Both the position numbers and the translations under genes were made by a program. Positions 38,317 through 46,069 of a stretch of 46,069 nucleotides of DNA are shown one piece after another. The stretch's first letter is position 1, and each line of letters begins with the position of its first letter. Origin of the DNA: Spartobacteria bacterium (GTDB lineage: Bacteria > Verrucomicrobiota > Verrucomicrobiia > Chthoniobacterales > Terrimicrobiaceae); the NCBI GenBank assembly GCA_947499885.1, contig CANMQB010000002.1, forward strand, positions 1-46,069. The letters are read 5' to 3'. The notes below the pieces were generated by a model that did not search any database, was not told where the DNA came from, and was given only the letters and a program-made list of their open reading frames with translations.

Positions 38317-38354
38317 AAAAACCCCTTCTGGTCATACCGGAAGGGGTTTTTTAT
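38317..38354. terminator. Intrinsic terminator, probably bidirectional
   Basis: AAAAACCCCTTCTGGTCATACCGGAAGGGGTTTTTT: long perfect/near-perfect hairpin with A and T tracts, between convergent genes. Confidence 0.88.
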
Positions 38355-38863
38355 TGCGCGCTCGGGAGCAATTTGGCATTGGCCGTTTCCGCGCGCACTT
38401 TGGCAACTTCCTCGGCGGAGATTTTTCGGCTCTGCGGACTCCATGTTGTGAGGAGGTAATTTAAAACCTCCGCGATCTGGTCATCGTTCAAATCAGCGCG
38501 CCATGAGGGCATGATGCCATTATAGATTTTCCCATCGCGCTCCAGAGGTCCGCGTTTGCCAAGCAGCATCAGACGAATCAATTCCTCCGAAGGCCCAGCG
38601 AGGCGCGGCGACTCCTGAAAAGGAGGGCAATTTCTTGGAATTCCCCCGCCATCCATTTGGTGGCATGCCGTGCAGCGAGTCAGGTAAATATCCCGACCGG
38701 TAAGCGGTGTCGTGTCAACGGTGGAATCCGGAGACGGTCCGCACGCTGAAAGACTTAGCGCACATAGTATTCCCGCGTTAATCCGGGTCGAGCACCTCCC
38801 TCCAAACACGAAATATTTAGTCACAGAGAAAACAAAGAGAGAATGTGTCATGAAAATTTTCAT
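38351..38863 (-). CDS. Cytochrome c-family lipoprotein
   Basis: Lipobox-like LCALSLSACG, CTACHQ heme motif, IPRNCPPFQESPRLAG..., GIMPSWRADLNDDQIAEVLNYLLTTW. Start uncertain because the upstream part is repeat-derived. Confidence 0.85.
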   Translation of the reverse strand: MKIFMTHSLFVFSVTKYFVFGGRCSTRINAGILCALSLSACGPSPDSTVDTTPLTGRDIYLTRCTACHQMDGGGIPRNCPPFQESPRLAGPSEELIRLMLLGKRGPLERDGKIYNGIMPSWRADLNDDQIAEVLNYLLTTWSPQSRKISAEEVAKVRAETANAKLLPSAQ

Positions 38864-38909
38864 AAAGATCACCAGATTATTTCCTCTGTGTCCTCTGTGT
38901 CCTCTGTGG
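38864..38909. repeat. Dispersed CCTCTGTG repeat, copy 2
   Basis: On the minus strand: CCACAGAGGACACAGAGGACACAGAGGAAATAATCTGGTGATCTTT, with 9-nt periodicity, between the SCO stop codon and the cytochrome c ORF. Confidence 0.78.
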
Positions 38910-39575
38910 TCAATCTTTCTCCGGCGGCAAACCCAACACGCGGCGTATATCCCCCGCCAACGCCTCTGTATTCGCCAGTTGGTCCATTTTATAAACCAAG
39001 CGCAAATTCCCCTTGGGATCAATGAGGTAGGTGCTTGTCGAATGGTCGATGAGGTAGTCTTCCTTGCCCTGAGGTCCCTTGGAATCCTTGCGGTAAAAGG
39101 CGCCATAGGCCCTCGCTGTATTGCCTATCAGTTCTGGAGAGCCAGTGAGACCAGTGAATTTCTCGTCGAACATCGGCAGGTATTTTTTGAGGTCGGAAAT
39201 ATCATCCCGCTCGTCCACACTTACAAACACGACACGCACGCGATCCCTTGTGCCTTCGGGCAAGGTGCGCCGTGCCGCGGCAAGGTTTGCCAGCGAGGTC
39301 GGGCAGATATTAGGGCAGCAGGTGAAGCCAAAATTCAGCAGCACCACATGGCCGCGCTGGTCCGCGAGACGAAATGGATTCCCACTCTGGTCGGTGAGTT
39401 CGAACGGATAGGCGGCCCTTGATGGCTCGAGACTTTTTCCAAACCAATCGGCATCATTCGAGTTCGAGGATTCCATTCCTGCAATCACCAGAATCGCGCA
39501 CCCGACTAGGACCGCTAGCGCCAGCGTAAGTCGCATCCCTGAGCGGCGGGGGGGGTGAGCAGGAAGCTCAGACAT
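38910..39575 (-). CDS. SCO1/SenC family copper chaperone (second in the window)
   Basis: N-terminal TM, YPFELTDQSGNPFRLADQRGHVVLLNFGFTCCPNICPTSLANLA (CxxxC), LIDHSTSTYLIDPKGNLRLVY. Confidence 0.93.
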   Translation of the reverse strand: MSELPAHPPRRSGMRLTLALAVLVGCAILVIAGMESSNSNDADWFGKSLEPSRAAYPFELTDQSGNPFRLADQRGHVVLLNFGFTCCPNICPTSLANLAAARRTLPEGTRDRVRVVFVSVDERDDISDLKKYLPMFDEKFTGLTGSPELIGNTARAYGAFYRKDSKGPQGKEDYLIDHSTSTYLIDPKGNLRLVYKMDQLANTEALAGDIRRVLGLPPEKD

Positions 39576-40224
39576 TTTTCAGTAACCGGATTTCCTCGGC
39601 GGCATCCTGCGCACGGAAAACTGATGTTCCGGCCACGAGCAAGTTGGCCCCGCTTCGAACCGCATCAGCAGCCGTTTTAACATTTATGCCGCCATCAACC
39701 TCGATGTGGAAATCAAACGCCCCGGCCTCACGCCAAGCTGACGCCTCGACGACCTTGTCCAGCATCGAGGTCAGGAACGGTTGCCCTCCAAAACCGGGGT
39801 TCACGGTCATAATTAAAAGAATGTCAAACTGCCCGAGGAACGGCTTCACCATTTCAACAGGCGTCGGTGGACTGATGGCAAGTCCGGCCAGAAGCCCCGC
39901 ATTGCGCACAGTCGCTAGGGTTTTCGAGACATCATGGTCGGCCTCGACATGTGAGGTGATCGAGCTTGCCATCGGAAGAAAGCGCGAAAGATAGTGGTCG
40001 GGACGCTTGATCATCAGGTGCACATCGAGCGGAAGGCGCGTGTGGCGCGAGGCCGCTTCCACGAAGGCCGGACCGAATGAAATGTTATCCACAAAATGGC
40101 CATCCATCACATCGCAGTGAATCCAATCCGCGCCGGCTTGGGTGACTCGTTCCACCTCCGCACCGAGGCGGCTGAAGTCACAAGCTAAAAGAGACGGGGC
40201 AACGATGGTTTTGCGTGGAGGCAT
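39568..40224 (-). CDS. rpe: Ribulose-phosphate 3-epimerase
   Basis: VAPSLLACDFSRLGAEVERVTQAGADWIHCDVMDGHFVDNISFGP, MTVNPGFGGQPF, IEVDGGINVKTA. Confidence 0.95.
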   Translation of the reverse strand: MPPRKTIVAPSLLACDFSRLGAEVERVTQAGADWIHCDVMDGHFVDNISFGPAFVEAASRHTRLPLDVHLMIKRPDHYLSRFLPMASSITSHVEADHDVSKTLATVRNAGLLAGLAISPPTPVEMVKPFLGQFDILLIMTVNPGFGGQPFLTSMLDKVVEASAWREAGAFDFHIEVDGGINVKTAADAVRSGANLLVAGTSVFRAQDAAEEIRLLKNV

Positions 40225-40246
40225 GGAAATGACATACCTTGCTGGT

Positions 40247-40768
40247 ATGGAATTTGCCAGTGACGAATACTTCATGCGCGAGGCCTTAAGACAAGCCCGC
40301 CGCGCGTACGCTGCCGATGAGGTGCCGTGCGGTGCAATCATTGTGCGCGAGGGCGAAATCATTGCCCGGGCGTGGAACCAGGTGGAGATGCTCAACGATG
40401 CTACCGCCCATGCCGAAATGCTCGCCATCACTCAAGCTGAGGCGGCGTTGGAGGACTGGCGCCTCACCGACTGCGATCTCTACGTCACCAAGGAACCTTG
40501 CCCCATGTGCGCCGGAGCCGTCGTTCACACAAGACTTCGCCGCGTTATTTTTGGCTGTCCAGACCCTCGGGGCGGGGGGGCTGGGGGATTGGTGAACATT
40601 CTCCAAATGCCGCAGCTCAACCACCGTTGCCTCATAACCTCGGGTATTCTTGCTGAGGAATGCGCCGCTCTTCTGCGCGATTTCTTCCGAGCTAAACGCG
40701 GGAGCGGCTCAGGATTCCTGAAGTTGACCACAGAGGACACTGAGGGCTCAAAGGAGGCGGGGATATGA
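40247..40768 (+). CDS. tadA: tRNA-specific adenosine deaminase / nucleoside deaminase
   Basis: EYFMREALRQARRAYAADEVPCGAIIV, ATAHAEMLAI, TKEPCPMCAGAVVHTRLRRVIFGCPDP. Confidence 0.92.
   Translation: MEFASDEYFMREALRQARRAYAADEVPCGAIIVREGEIIARAWNQVEMLNDATAHAEMLAITQAEAALEDWRLTDCDLYVTKEPCPMCAGAVVHTRLRRVIFGCPDPRGGGAGGLVNILQMPQLNHRCLITSGILAEECAALLRDFFRAKRGSGSGFLKLTTEDTEGSKEAGI
40728..40755. repeat. Dispersed CCTCTGTG repeat, copy 3 (opposite orientation, inside tadA 3' end)
   Basis: GACCACAGAGGACACTGAGGGCTCAAAG resembles copy 2; encodes the TTEDTEGSK tail. Confidence 0.62.
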
Positions 40769-41433
40769 AGAGTCTCTCGACGATTCCTTTCAAAACGTTT
40801 CCTGCTTTGGATGCGCTTCCCAGAATCCGGGCTGTTTTTTTGCAACGCGTGCCAGGGTTAGACGTCAAAACCGACCGCGAAACCGCTTTGCAGCGTCTGG
40901 TTGGAATCCAGCGGGAGGCCTTGGATGCGCTTGGGTTTGCGGAGATGCGGCTAGCAAAGGCGAGCCAGATCCATAGCGCGAAGGTTAAGCGCATATCCAG
41001 CTCTGATACATTTCCAGTGCCGGACTGCGATGCCCTTGTCACTACGGAACCCAATCTCTGCCTTGGCGTCTATGTGGCGGACTGCGCAGCCGTCTTTGTC
41101 GCCGACCGCCATGGCCGAGGAATCGCGCTCGCGCACTCTGGACGGAAAGGAACCGAACTGGGTATCGTTCCCAAAACAATTGCTGCACTCTGCGAGGCTA
41201 CTGGAGCGGATGCACAAGATCTCATCGTGCAAGTCTCACCCTGCATCCGGCCACCGAATTACGAAGTCGATTTTGCTGCAGAAATCCTCTCACAGGCTGC
41301 CGAAGCGGGAGTTCGCGAAATATACGACTGCGGCACTTGTACCGCGTCGAATCTGCAAAAGTATTACTCTTATCGAAAAGAGCATGGCCAAACGGGGCGC
41401 TTGTTGGCAGCGCTGGCGCTGAAGGAATTTTAA
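40765..41433 (+). CDS. pgeF: Polyphenol oxidase/laccase-domain protein (YfiH/PgeF family)
   Basis: ASQIHSAKV, DCDALVTTEPNLCLGVYVADCAAVFVAD, ALAHSGRKGTELGIVPKTI, YSYRKEHGQTGRLLAALAL. Confidence 0.9.
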   Translation: MKSLSTIPFKTFPALDALPRIRAVFLQRVPGLDVKTDRETALQRLVGIQREALDALGFAEMRLAKASQIHSAKVKRISSSDTFPVPDCDALVTTEPNLCLGVYVADCAAVFVADRHGRGIALAHSGRKGTELGIVPKTIAALCEATGADAQDLIVQVSPCIRPPNYEVDFAAEILSQAAEAGVREIYDCGTCTASNLQKYYSYRKEHGQTGRLLAALALKEF

Positions 41434-41721
41434 ACATCCGTTCCCGGCTTTATTCAAGGCACGCGGTCTGAAAGGAAACAAGCGTTGCCGTTTCAAGCCT
41501 CTCCCAAAGACCATCGAGGGAGTTTCTGCCCTTCAAGACCTCAGGCGGTTCAAACACCGAGCCCGGTCCAGGTGCTTTGATCCTGCCGACCGATCCTTTG
41601 GATGTCGTTATTCCGATTGTTTGGGCATCGTCCATGACGGGCTTGACGAAAGATACCTCCCGCACCGCGAAGGAAATCACAGCCACCGCCTCTTCTTGAC
41701 CTGGCGCCTCAAAGTTGGTTG

Positions 41722-43320
41722 ATGGAGCGGATGTCCTTAACCACAAAGATCCTTCCTCCCAGCGGTCCGATCGAAAGCCTGAGTGAGGGAGATCGTGCAA
41801 TACTAAGCAGCGTCGGATCTTTTGCATCCGCCAAAGCGGGCGAAAAACTCATCCACCAAGGAAAGCCACACGGTCGACTTATTTTTACCCTCAGCGGACT
41901 CCTGCATGCAAAGCGCGAGGACGATGGACACACGGAAATTCTCGGAAGCGTCAGCGCCGGCCAGTGGCTTGGTGAGATCAATCTTTTCGATCCCTCCACA
42001 GCGGTCTGTTCGGTAGAGGCTGTTGAACCCTCGGAATATTGGCTCATCACCCGCGATGCCTTTGAGCAGTTCATCAATAAAAACCATGCGGCTGGGAGTG
42101 TCCTGCTCATTGGACTCGCCACGACGCTGAGCAAACGAATCAGAGAACTGACAGAAAAACGCGCAGTCCCTGCGAAATCCAAGAGTAAGCCGTTCCTCTG
42201 GACAGGCCTTGCGTTTATGACTGTTCTTGCGATTGCGGCGACATGGAATTGGATCGGTGGAACGAACAGGATAAGCAGGCTTGGAGTTCAAAAGCAGCAG
42301 AGGATCGCTGAAGTCGAGCAGGCGTGGGAAGCGTCCAAGGTGAAGACGAAGGAACTCGAAATCGAGGTGACTCGACTTGAAGAAGAACTTGAATGGTCAA
42401 AGGCCGAAGCGGAAAAGAAAAATGCAGCGCCATTAGCAACGCCCGCGCCTAAAGAGAACATCCCTGCTGCAACGACTCCTGACCCGCAGCCGGTGGCGGA
42501 GAATTCGGCTCTTTCAGCCAAGACGGATCAAGAGAAAAGCCAGCCTTCTCAGCAGCCGCAAAGCGAAAGCCCCGACCCCAAACCCAAGTCGCCACTTGTT
42601 GCCTATCCACCAGAAATCACCCTTACCAAAGACACCATGGTTCCTCTGACTGTGGGTGGAAAAGTGTCGGGCAGTGCAAGAATCTCAGCCAGCAAGACAT
42701 TCAAAGTCGTCGGAGCCGATGACGCCACGGTGCTTGTAACCATGGGGGCCTCGACTGTTCGAATTCCCAAGGAGAATACTAATTTCGAAGAAGCTTTGGA
42801 TGCCGCCATCGCCCTTGCTGAGGAAAAAGCCAAAGCCGTGAAGTCCGCCGTGCCTCTGGCCCCTCTGGCTCGTAAGCCGTCTCCTACGCCCGTTGCAGCG
42901 ACTGCTCCAGAGCCGGGAAGCCGCCAAGGTGGTGTGCATGCAGCCAGCACAGATTCGCCGGCTATCCAAATCGAAAAAATGGTCAATCTCGTAGCCCCCC
43001 TTAAGGCCCTCGATGCTCTGCATGACTTCCGCAAGTCAGGCAAGGAAAGTGCGCGATCGGCATTTATGAGAACCGAGGCCCGCAAGTGGGAACAGGCGGC
43101 TGAAACAGCTAAGAACTGCTTGCGCACCCAGGAACCAGATGAGTCCGCCAAGAGGCTGCTGAAAAATATTGTGCTTACGGCAGAGATGTTCGCGACCGAG
43201 CGATTCGATGGCATCGAAGGCAAGCTCCATGAAATTGATGCAGGATGGCTCGCCATCAAAACAGATCTGGAAATCTACGGTCCTGAAGGTCATCCCAAGC
43301 AGGCTGCACCTCAGGAGTGA
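41722..43320 (+). CDS. Cyclic nucleotide-binding domain protein with TM helix, coiled coil and low-complexity linker
   Basis: cNMP-like SFASAKAGEKLIHQGKPHGRLIFTLSGLLHAKREDDGHTEILGSVSAGQWLGEINLFDPSTAVCSVEAVEPSEYWLITRDAF, TM PFLWTGLAFMTVLAIAATWNWI, coiled coil ELEIEVTRLEEELEWSKAEAEK, Pro/Ala-rich linker, C-terminal helical region. Confidence 0.8.
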   Translation: MERMSLTTKILPPSGPIESLSEGDRAILSSVGSFASAKAGEKLIHQGKPHGRLIFTLSGLLHAKREDDGHTEILGSVSAGQWLGEINLFDPSTAVCSVEAVEPSEYWLITRDAFEQFINKNHAAGSVLLIGLATTLSKRIRELTEKRAVPAKSKSKPFLWTGLAFMTVLAIAATWNWIGGTNRISRLGVQKQQRIAEVEQAWEASKVKTKELEIEVTRLEEELEWSKAEAEKKNAAPLATPAPKENIPAATTPDPQPVAENSALSAKTDQEKSQPSQQPQSESPDPKPKSPLVAYPPEITLTKDTMVPLTVGGKVSGSARISASKTFKVVGADDATVLVTMGASTVRIPKENTNFEEALDAAIALAEEKAKAVKSAVPLAPLARKPSPTPVAATAPEPGSRQGGVHAASTDSPAIQIEKMVNLVAPLKALDALHDFRKSGKESARSAFMRTEARKWEQAAETAKNCLRTQEPDESAKRLLKNIVLTAEMFATERFDGIEGKLHEIDAGWLAIKTDLEIYGPEGHPKQAAPQE

Positions 43321-43362
43321 TGATTATTTGGAATCTCCTCAAAAATGCGCCCAGCGTGGAAG

Positions 43363-43978
43363 TCAGCTTTTCAGGGGGCTCAGAGAGATGCGATTTTGAA
43401 GGACGGAAATTTTTTCCCGTTCGATGCGGTCGAGTATTTTTTGGTAAACGGCGCTCATAATGGGGGTGGGCAGGAGCGATTTGAAGTCGGCCCGCGGAGG
43501 AATCGCTGCCGCAAAGCGTGCCCGCGCTTGCGCAGCCTCGTGGCGCTTGAGGGCTTTGAATCCAGCGCCCTCTTGCAAATTGAGGACTTCCTCTTCGTTC
43601 ACGCCGAAGCGGGCAAGATCCTCCTGCGGCAGATAAATCCTGCCCCGGCTGGCATCCTCTCCGATATCGCGCAGGATATTCGTGAGTTGTAGCGCATGGC
43701 CCAGATGCACGGCATATGTTTCGCTGTGGGGATCGTGGCAACCGAAAAAATTTATAGAAACCAAAGCCACCGCACAGGCCACCCGCCAGCAGTAGAGCTC
43801 TAAGTCGGCAAGTGTTGAAAAGCGTCGCGGTTCAATATCCGAGGCGCATCCTTTGACGATCTCGGCAAAAAGTGAACGCTCGATACAATGACGAACGATA
43901 AGGCGTTCCAGATCCGGAGGAAGTTCGTTCTCCAGAGCGGTAAGCCATGCCTCAAGTTGCTTGTGTTTTCCGCAACGG
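43363..43978 (-). pseudogene. N-terminally truncated squalene/phytoene synthase (HpnC/D-like)
   Basis: Frame reads ...KQLEAWLTALENELPPDLERLIVRHCIERSLFAEIVKGCASDIEPRRFSTLADLELYCWRVACAVALVSINFFGC...HLGHALQLTNILRDIGEDASRGRIYLPQEDLARFG. The N-terminal third with the first Asp-rich motif is missing; no ATG/GTG/TTG before RVACAV. Confidence 0.78.
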
Positions 43979-44279
43979 TGAAGGACGGCAGCAAATGTGG
44001 ATGGGTGAAAAGATATCCAAACGATGTGTCCCGAGGTTTTGTCGAAACAGGCTCAGACAATTCCGATACCTCTTGATCGAATAAAACAAGACTCCCTCTG
44101 TCTGGTCTTTCGATCAGGCCCAGAATACTCAGCAGCAGCTCCTTTGCTGCGGTATCTGAACCACAGAATCCCGTGAGGTCTCCACTCTCAAAAGAGGCCG
44201 AAACCCCCTCGATTAGTCCTTGCCTGAAAGTATTCGCAGTGGAGCGGCAGGTGATATTCTCGCAGCGGAGGAGGCTCAT
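43979..44279 (-). pseudogene. Truncated and degenerate ABC ATPase N-terminal fragment
   Basis: LIEGVSASFESGDLTGFCGSDTAAKELLLSILGLIERPDRGSLVLFDQEVSEL...FGYLFTHPHLLPSFTVAEN resembles an ABC ATPase up to the Q-loop region. Walker A lacks GK[ST]; signature and Walker B absent. Confidence 0.65.
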
Positions 44280-44499
44280 GGAACTCCCTGCTCACTGACA
44301 CTGGAAAGGTTGCGGCAGCAATACGGAAAAGCACTCTGCCTGGCCATTATGGTTTTCTACAAAAGAAAGGTATCAGTCCCGCATTTTGGTTTATATTTGA
44401 AATCTCGGATGCCCGGGTTGCTGAAAAAACGCCTTCAAGTGCTGGTGATGGTCGAGGGGGGCGGCGGACTCCTGATGGCTGGGTTATCGCAGCCGGGCC

Positions 44500-45387
44500 T
44501 TACTTATTTTCCCAGCGTTCGAGGGATTCCTCGTGGAGGTGGCGGCGTTTGAAGTATCGAGAGAAGATGCCGTAGCGCGGGCTGAAGAGGTAGGCTAGCA
44601 GGAAGAACAAGCCGAGGATCAGAACGATGGCGGGACCGGAGGGGATATTGGCCCAGAAGGAAACAAGCAGTCCGGTAACGGCGCCGAATGTTCCAAGACT
44701 TGCCCCGCCCCAGAGCATAACGTCGAACGAATCGCTGAGGAGGTAGATCGTCGCTGCTGGAAGGATGAGGAGGCCGAGGGAGAGCAGGACGCCGACTGCC
44801 TGCAGGGAGGAAACCATCGCCAAGACGATAAGTAAGATCAGCATTCCGAGCAGCATTCCAACTGGCACTCCTTGGGTTTTTGCCACCGAGGCTTCGAAGA
44901 TGGTGAGTAGGAGCGGACGCTGGAATGAGACCAGCAAGGTCATCGCCACGCAGGTGATCGCGTAGCTTGTCCAGAGATCGCTGTCGCCGACGCCGAGGAT
45001 GTTTCCAAATAGGAAATGATCGAGACTCACTTTGACTCCAGCATACTTGATAAGGGCGATGCCGATGGCGAACGCGACAATGTAAAGTGCCGCGATGGCG
45101 GTCTCCTCCTTGAGCCGAGAGCTTCTGGAAATGAGATGGCCTCCAAGGGCCACAAAGATCGCTGCGAGCAGACCTCCCAAGAGAAGTCCGAGCGGTGAGA
45201 GGCCGATGAAAATCGCTGCCAGAGCAAGGCCGGGAAGAAGTGAGTGCGAGAGGGCGTCAGCCATCAGTGCGAGACGGCGGATGACAACGAACGCTCCGAG
45301 AAACCCATTTGTGAATCCCACTAGCACACACACCAGCAGGGCGCGGCGCATGAAGTCATATTCAAAAGGCTCGAGAATCCAATTCAT
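44500..45387 (-). CDS. Zn/Mn/Fe-type metal ABC transporter permease
   Basis: ALLVCVLVGFTNGFLGAFVVIRRLALMADALSHSLLPGLALAAIF, ASVAKTQGVPVGMLLGMLILLIVLAMVSSLQAVGVLLSLGLLILPAATIYLL. Confidence 0.93.
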   Translation of the reverse strand: MNWILEPFEYDFMRRALLVCVLVGFTNGFLGAFVVIRRLALMADALSHSLLPGLALAAIFIGLSPLGLLLGGLLAAIFVALGGHLISRSSRLKEETAIAALYIVAFAIGIALIKYAGVKVSLDHFLFGNILGVGDSDLWTSYAITCVAMTLLVSFQRPLLLTIFEASVAKTQGVPVGMLLGMLILLIVLAMVSSLQAVGVLLSLGLLILPAATIYLLSDSFDVMLWGGASLGTFGAVTGLLVSFWANIPSGPAIVLILGLFFLLAYLFSPRYGIFSRYFKRRHLHEESLERWENK

Positions 45388-46069
45388 GCGTGATGGTGCT
45401 GGTGAGCATGCCCGCTAAACACATGCATAGCGTAGGCACGGTCGATGTTGTCTTTTGTAAACGCCTCGGTTGTGGAACCGCATGCTACGAGTTCACCGTT
45501 CAAGAGGAGGATATGGTCAAAAAGTGCTTCCACACTTTTGAGATCGTGATGCGAGGCCATAATGAGTTTGCCTGCCTCGCGCAGACGGCGCATGGCCTGG
45601 GCAAAGGCATCTACGGCGTTTCGATCAAGCCCCGTGAAGGGTTCATCAAGCAGGTAGATATCGGCTTTCTGTGCCCACGCCCTTGCGAGGAATGTGCGTT
45701 GCTGTTGCCCGCCGGAGAGGGCTGAAATCTGCCTGTCGGCTAGGTCCTCCAAGTCGCAAATGTGAAGTGCCTCTTCGACTGCCTCCTGATCAAGCACGCT
45801 AAAGCGTCGCCATTTTCCAAGGGAGGGATAGCGTCCCATTTCAACCAAGCCGCGCACAGTAATCGGAAAGTCCCAGTCCACAGCCTCGCGCTGGGGCACA
45901 TAGGCTATCTCGTGGCCGGATGATCCACTGAGCTGATGACCACGGAATTCAATGCGCCCGGTTTCAAGAGGCAAAAGCCCCGCTATGGCTTTGAGGAGTG
46001 TTGTCTTCCCGGCGCCGTTGGGTCCCAGCAGCGCCACGCAGGAGCCGCACGAGAGTGTGGCATTGAGAT
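45384..46069 (-). CDS. Metal ABC transporter ATP-binding protein (5' end beyond window)
   Basis: ALLGPNGAGKTTLLKAIAGLLPLETGRIEFRG, ALSGGQQQRTFLARAWAQKADIYLLDEPFTGLD; frame stays open to the window edge; His-rich C-terminus (GHAHQHHHA). Confidence 0.93.
   Translation of the reverse strand, partial: LNATLSCGSCVALLGPNGAGKTTLLKAIAGLLPLETGRIEFRGHQLSGSSGHEIAYVPQREAVDWDFPITVRGLVEMGRYPSLGKWRRFSVLDQEAVEEALHICDLEDLADRQISALSGGQQQRTFLARAWAQKADIYLLDEPFTGLDRNAVDAFAQAMRRLREAGKLIMASHHDLKSVEALFDHILLLNGELVACGSTTEAFTKDNIDRAYAMHVFSGHAHQHHHA

Noticed and set aside
41450-41827. 125-aa minus-strand ORF and competing plus-strand frames between pgeF and the cNMP-binding gene
   Set aside because: Several frames are open at once and none gives a recognisable family; a decayed gene is possible but cannot be supported by eye.
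44220-44552. 110-aa plus-strand ORF between the ABC remnant and the metal permease
   Set aside because: Overlaps other coding or remnant sequence, no motif; probably chance.
1-46069. CRISPR array, phage or transposase genes
   Set aside because: No regularly spaced repeats with unique spacers and no cas, integrase or complete transposase motifs were seen; the 9-nt-period repeats have no spacers.

Overview
The window is bacterial, chromosomal and gene-dense. Gene content suggests Verrucomicrobiota or a related PVC lineage, but this is inference because no rRNA is present. Most of it is core metabolism: a two-component system, glgX, yajC-secDF, acnA, rpmF-plsX-fabH, ctpA, tsaD, an A1-type cytochrome oxidase/heme A cluster, a nucleotide-sugar epimerase, an M20 peptidase, PBP1A, a PotA-like ATPase, an outer membrane protein, rpe, tadA, pgeF and a metal ABC transporter. 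There are two tRNA-Leu genes. The most notable item is a complete oxygenase-only nitric oxide synthase whose GTG start lies inside the end of fabH. Other points worth a second look: an unusual cNMP-binding/TM/coiled-coil protein; an AT-rich accessory island (12.6-14.1 kb) where a RelE/ParE-type TA module sits between two diverged remnants of a nested small-ORF/nucleotidyltransferase module; an intact antitoxin-like gene overlapping a PIN-toxin pseudogene; an unlisted 39-aa membrane ORF in the oxidase cluster; a dispersed CACAGAGGA repeat that enters the ends of coding regions; a deletion scar joining a truncated ABC ATPase to a truncated squalene/phytoene synthase; and a sigma-54-like promoter before the outer membrane protein. 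All family calls are by eye from motifs; no searches were run.
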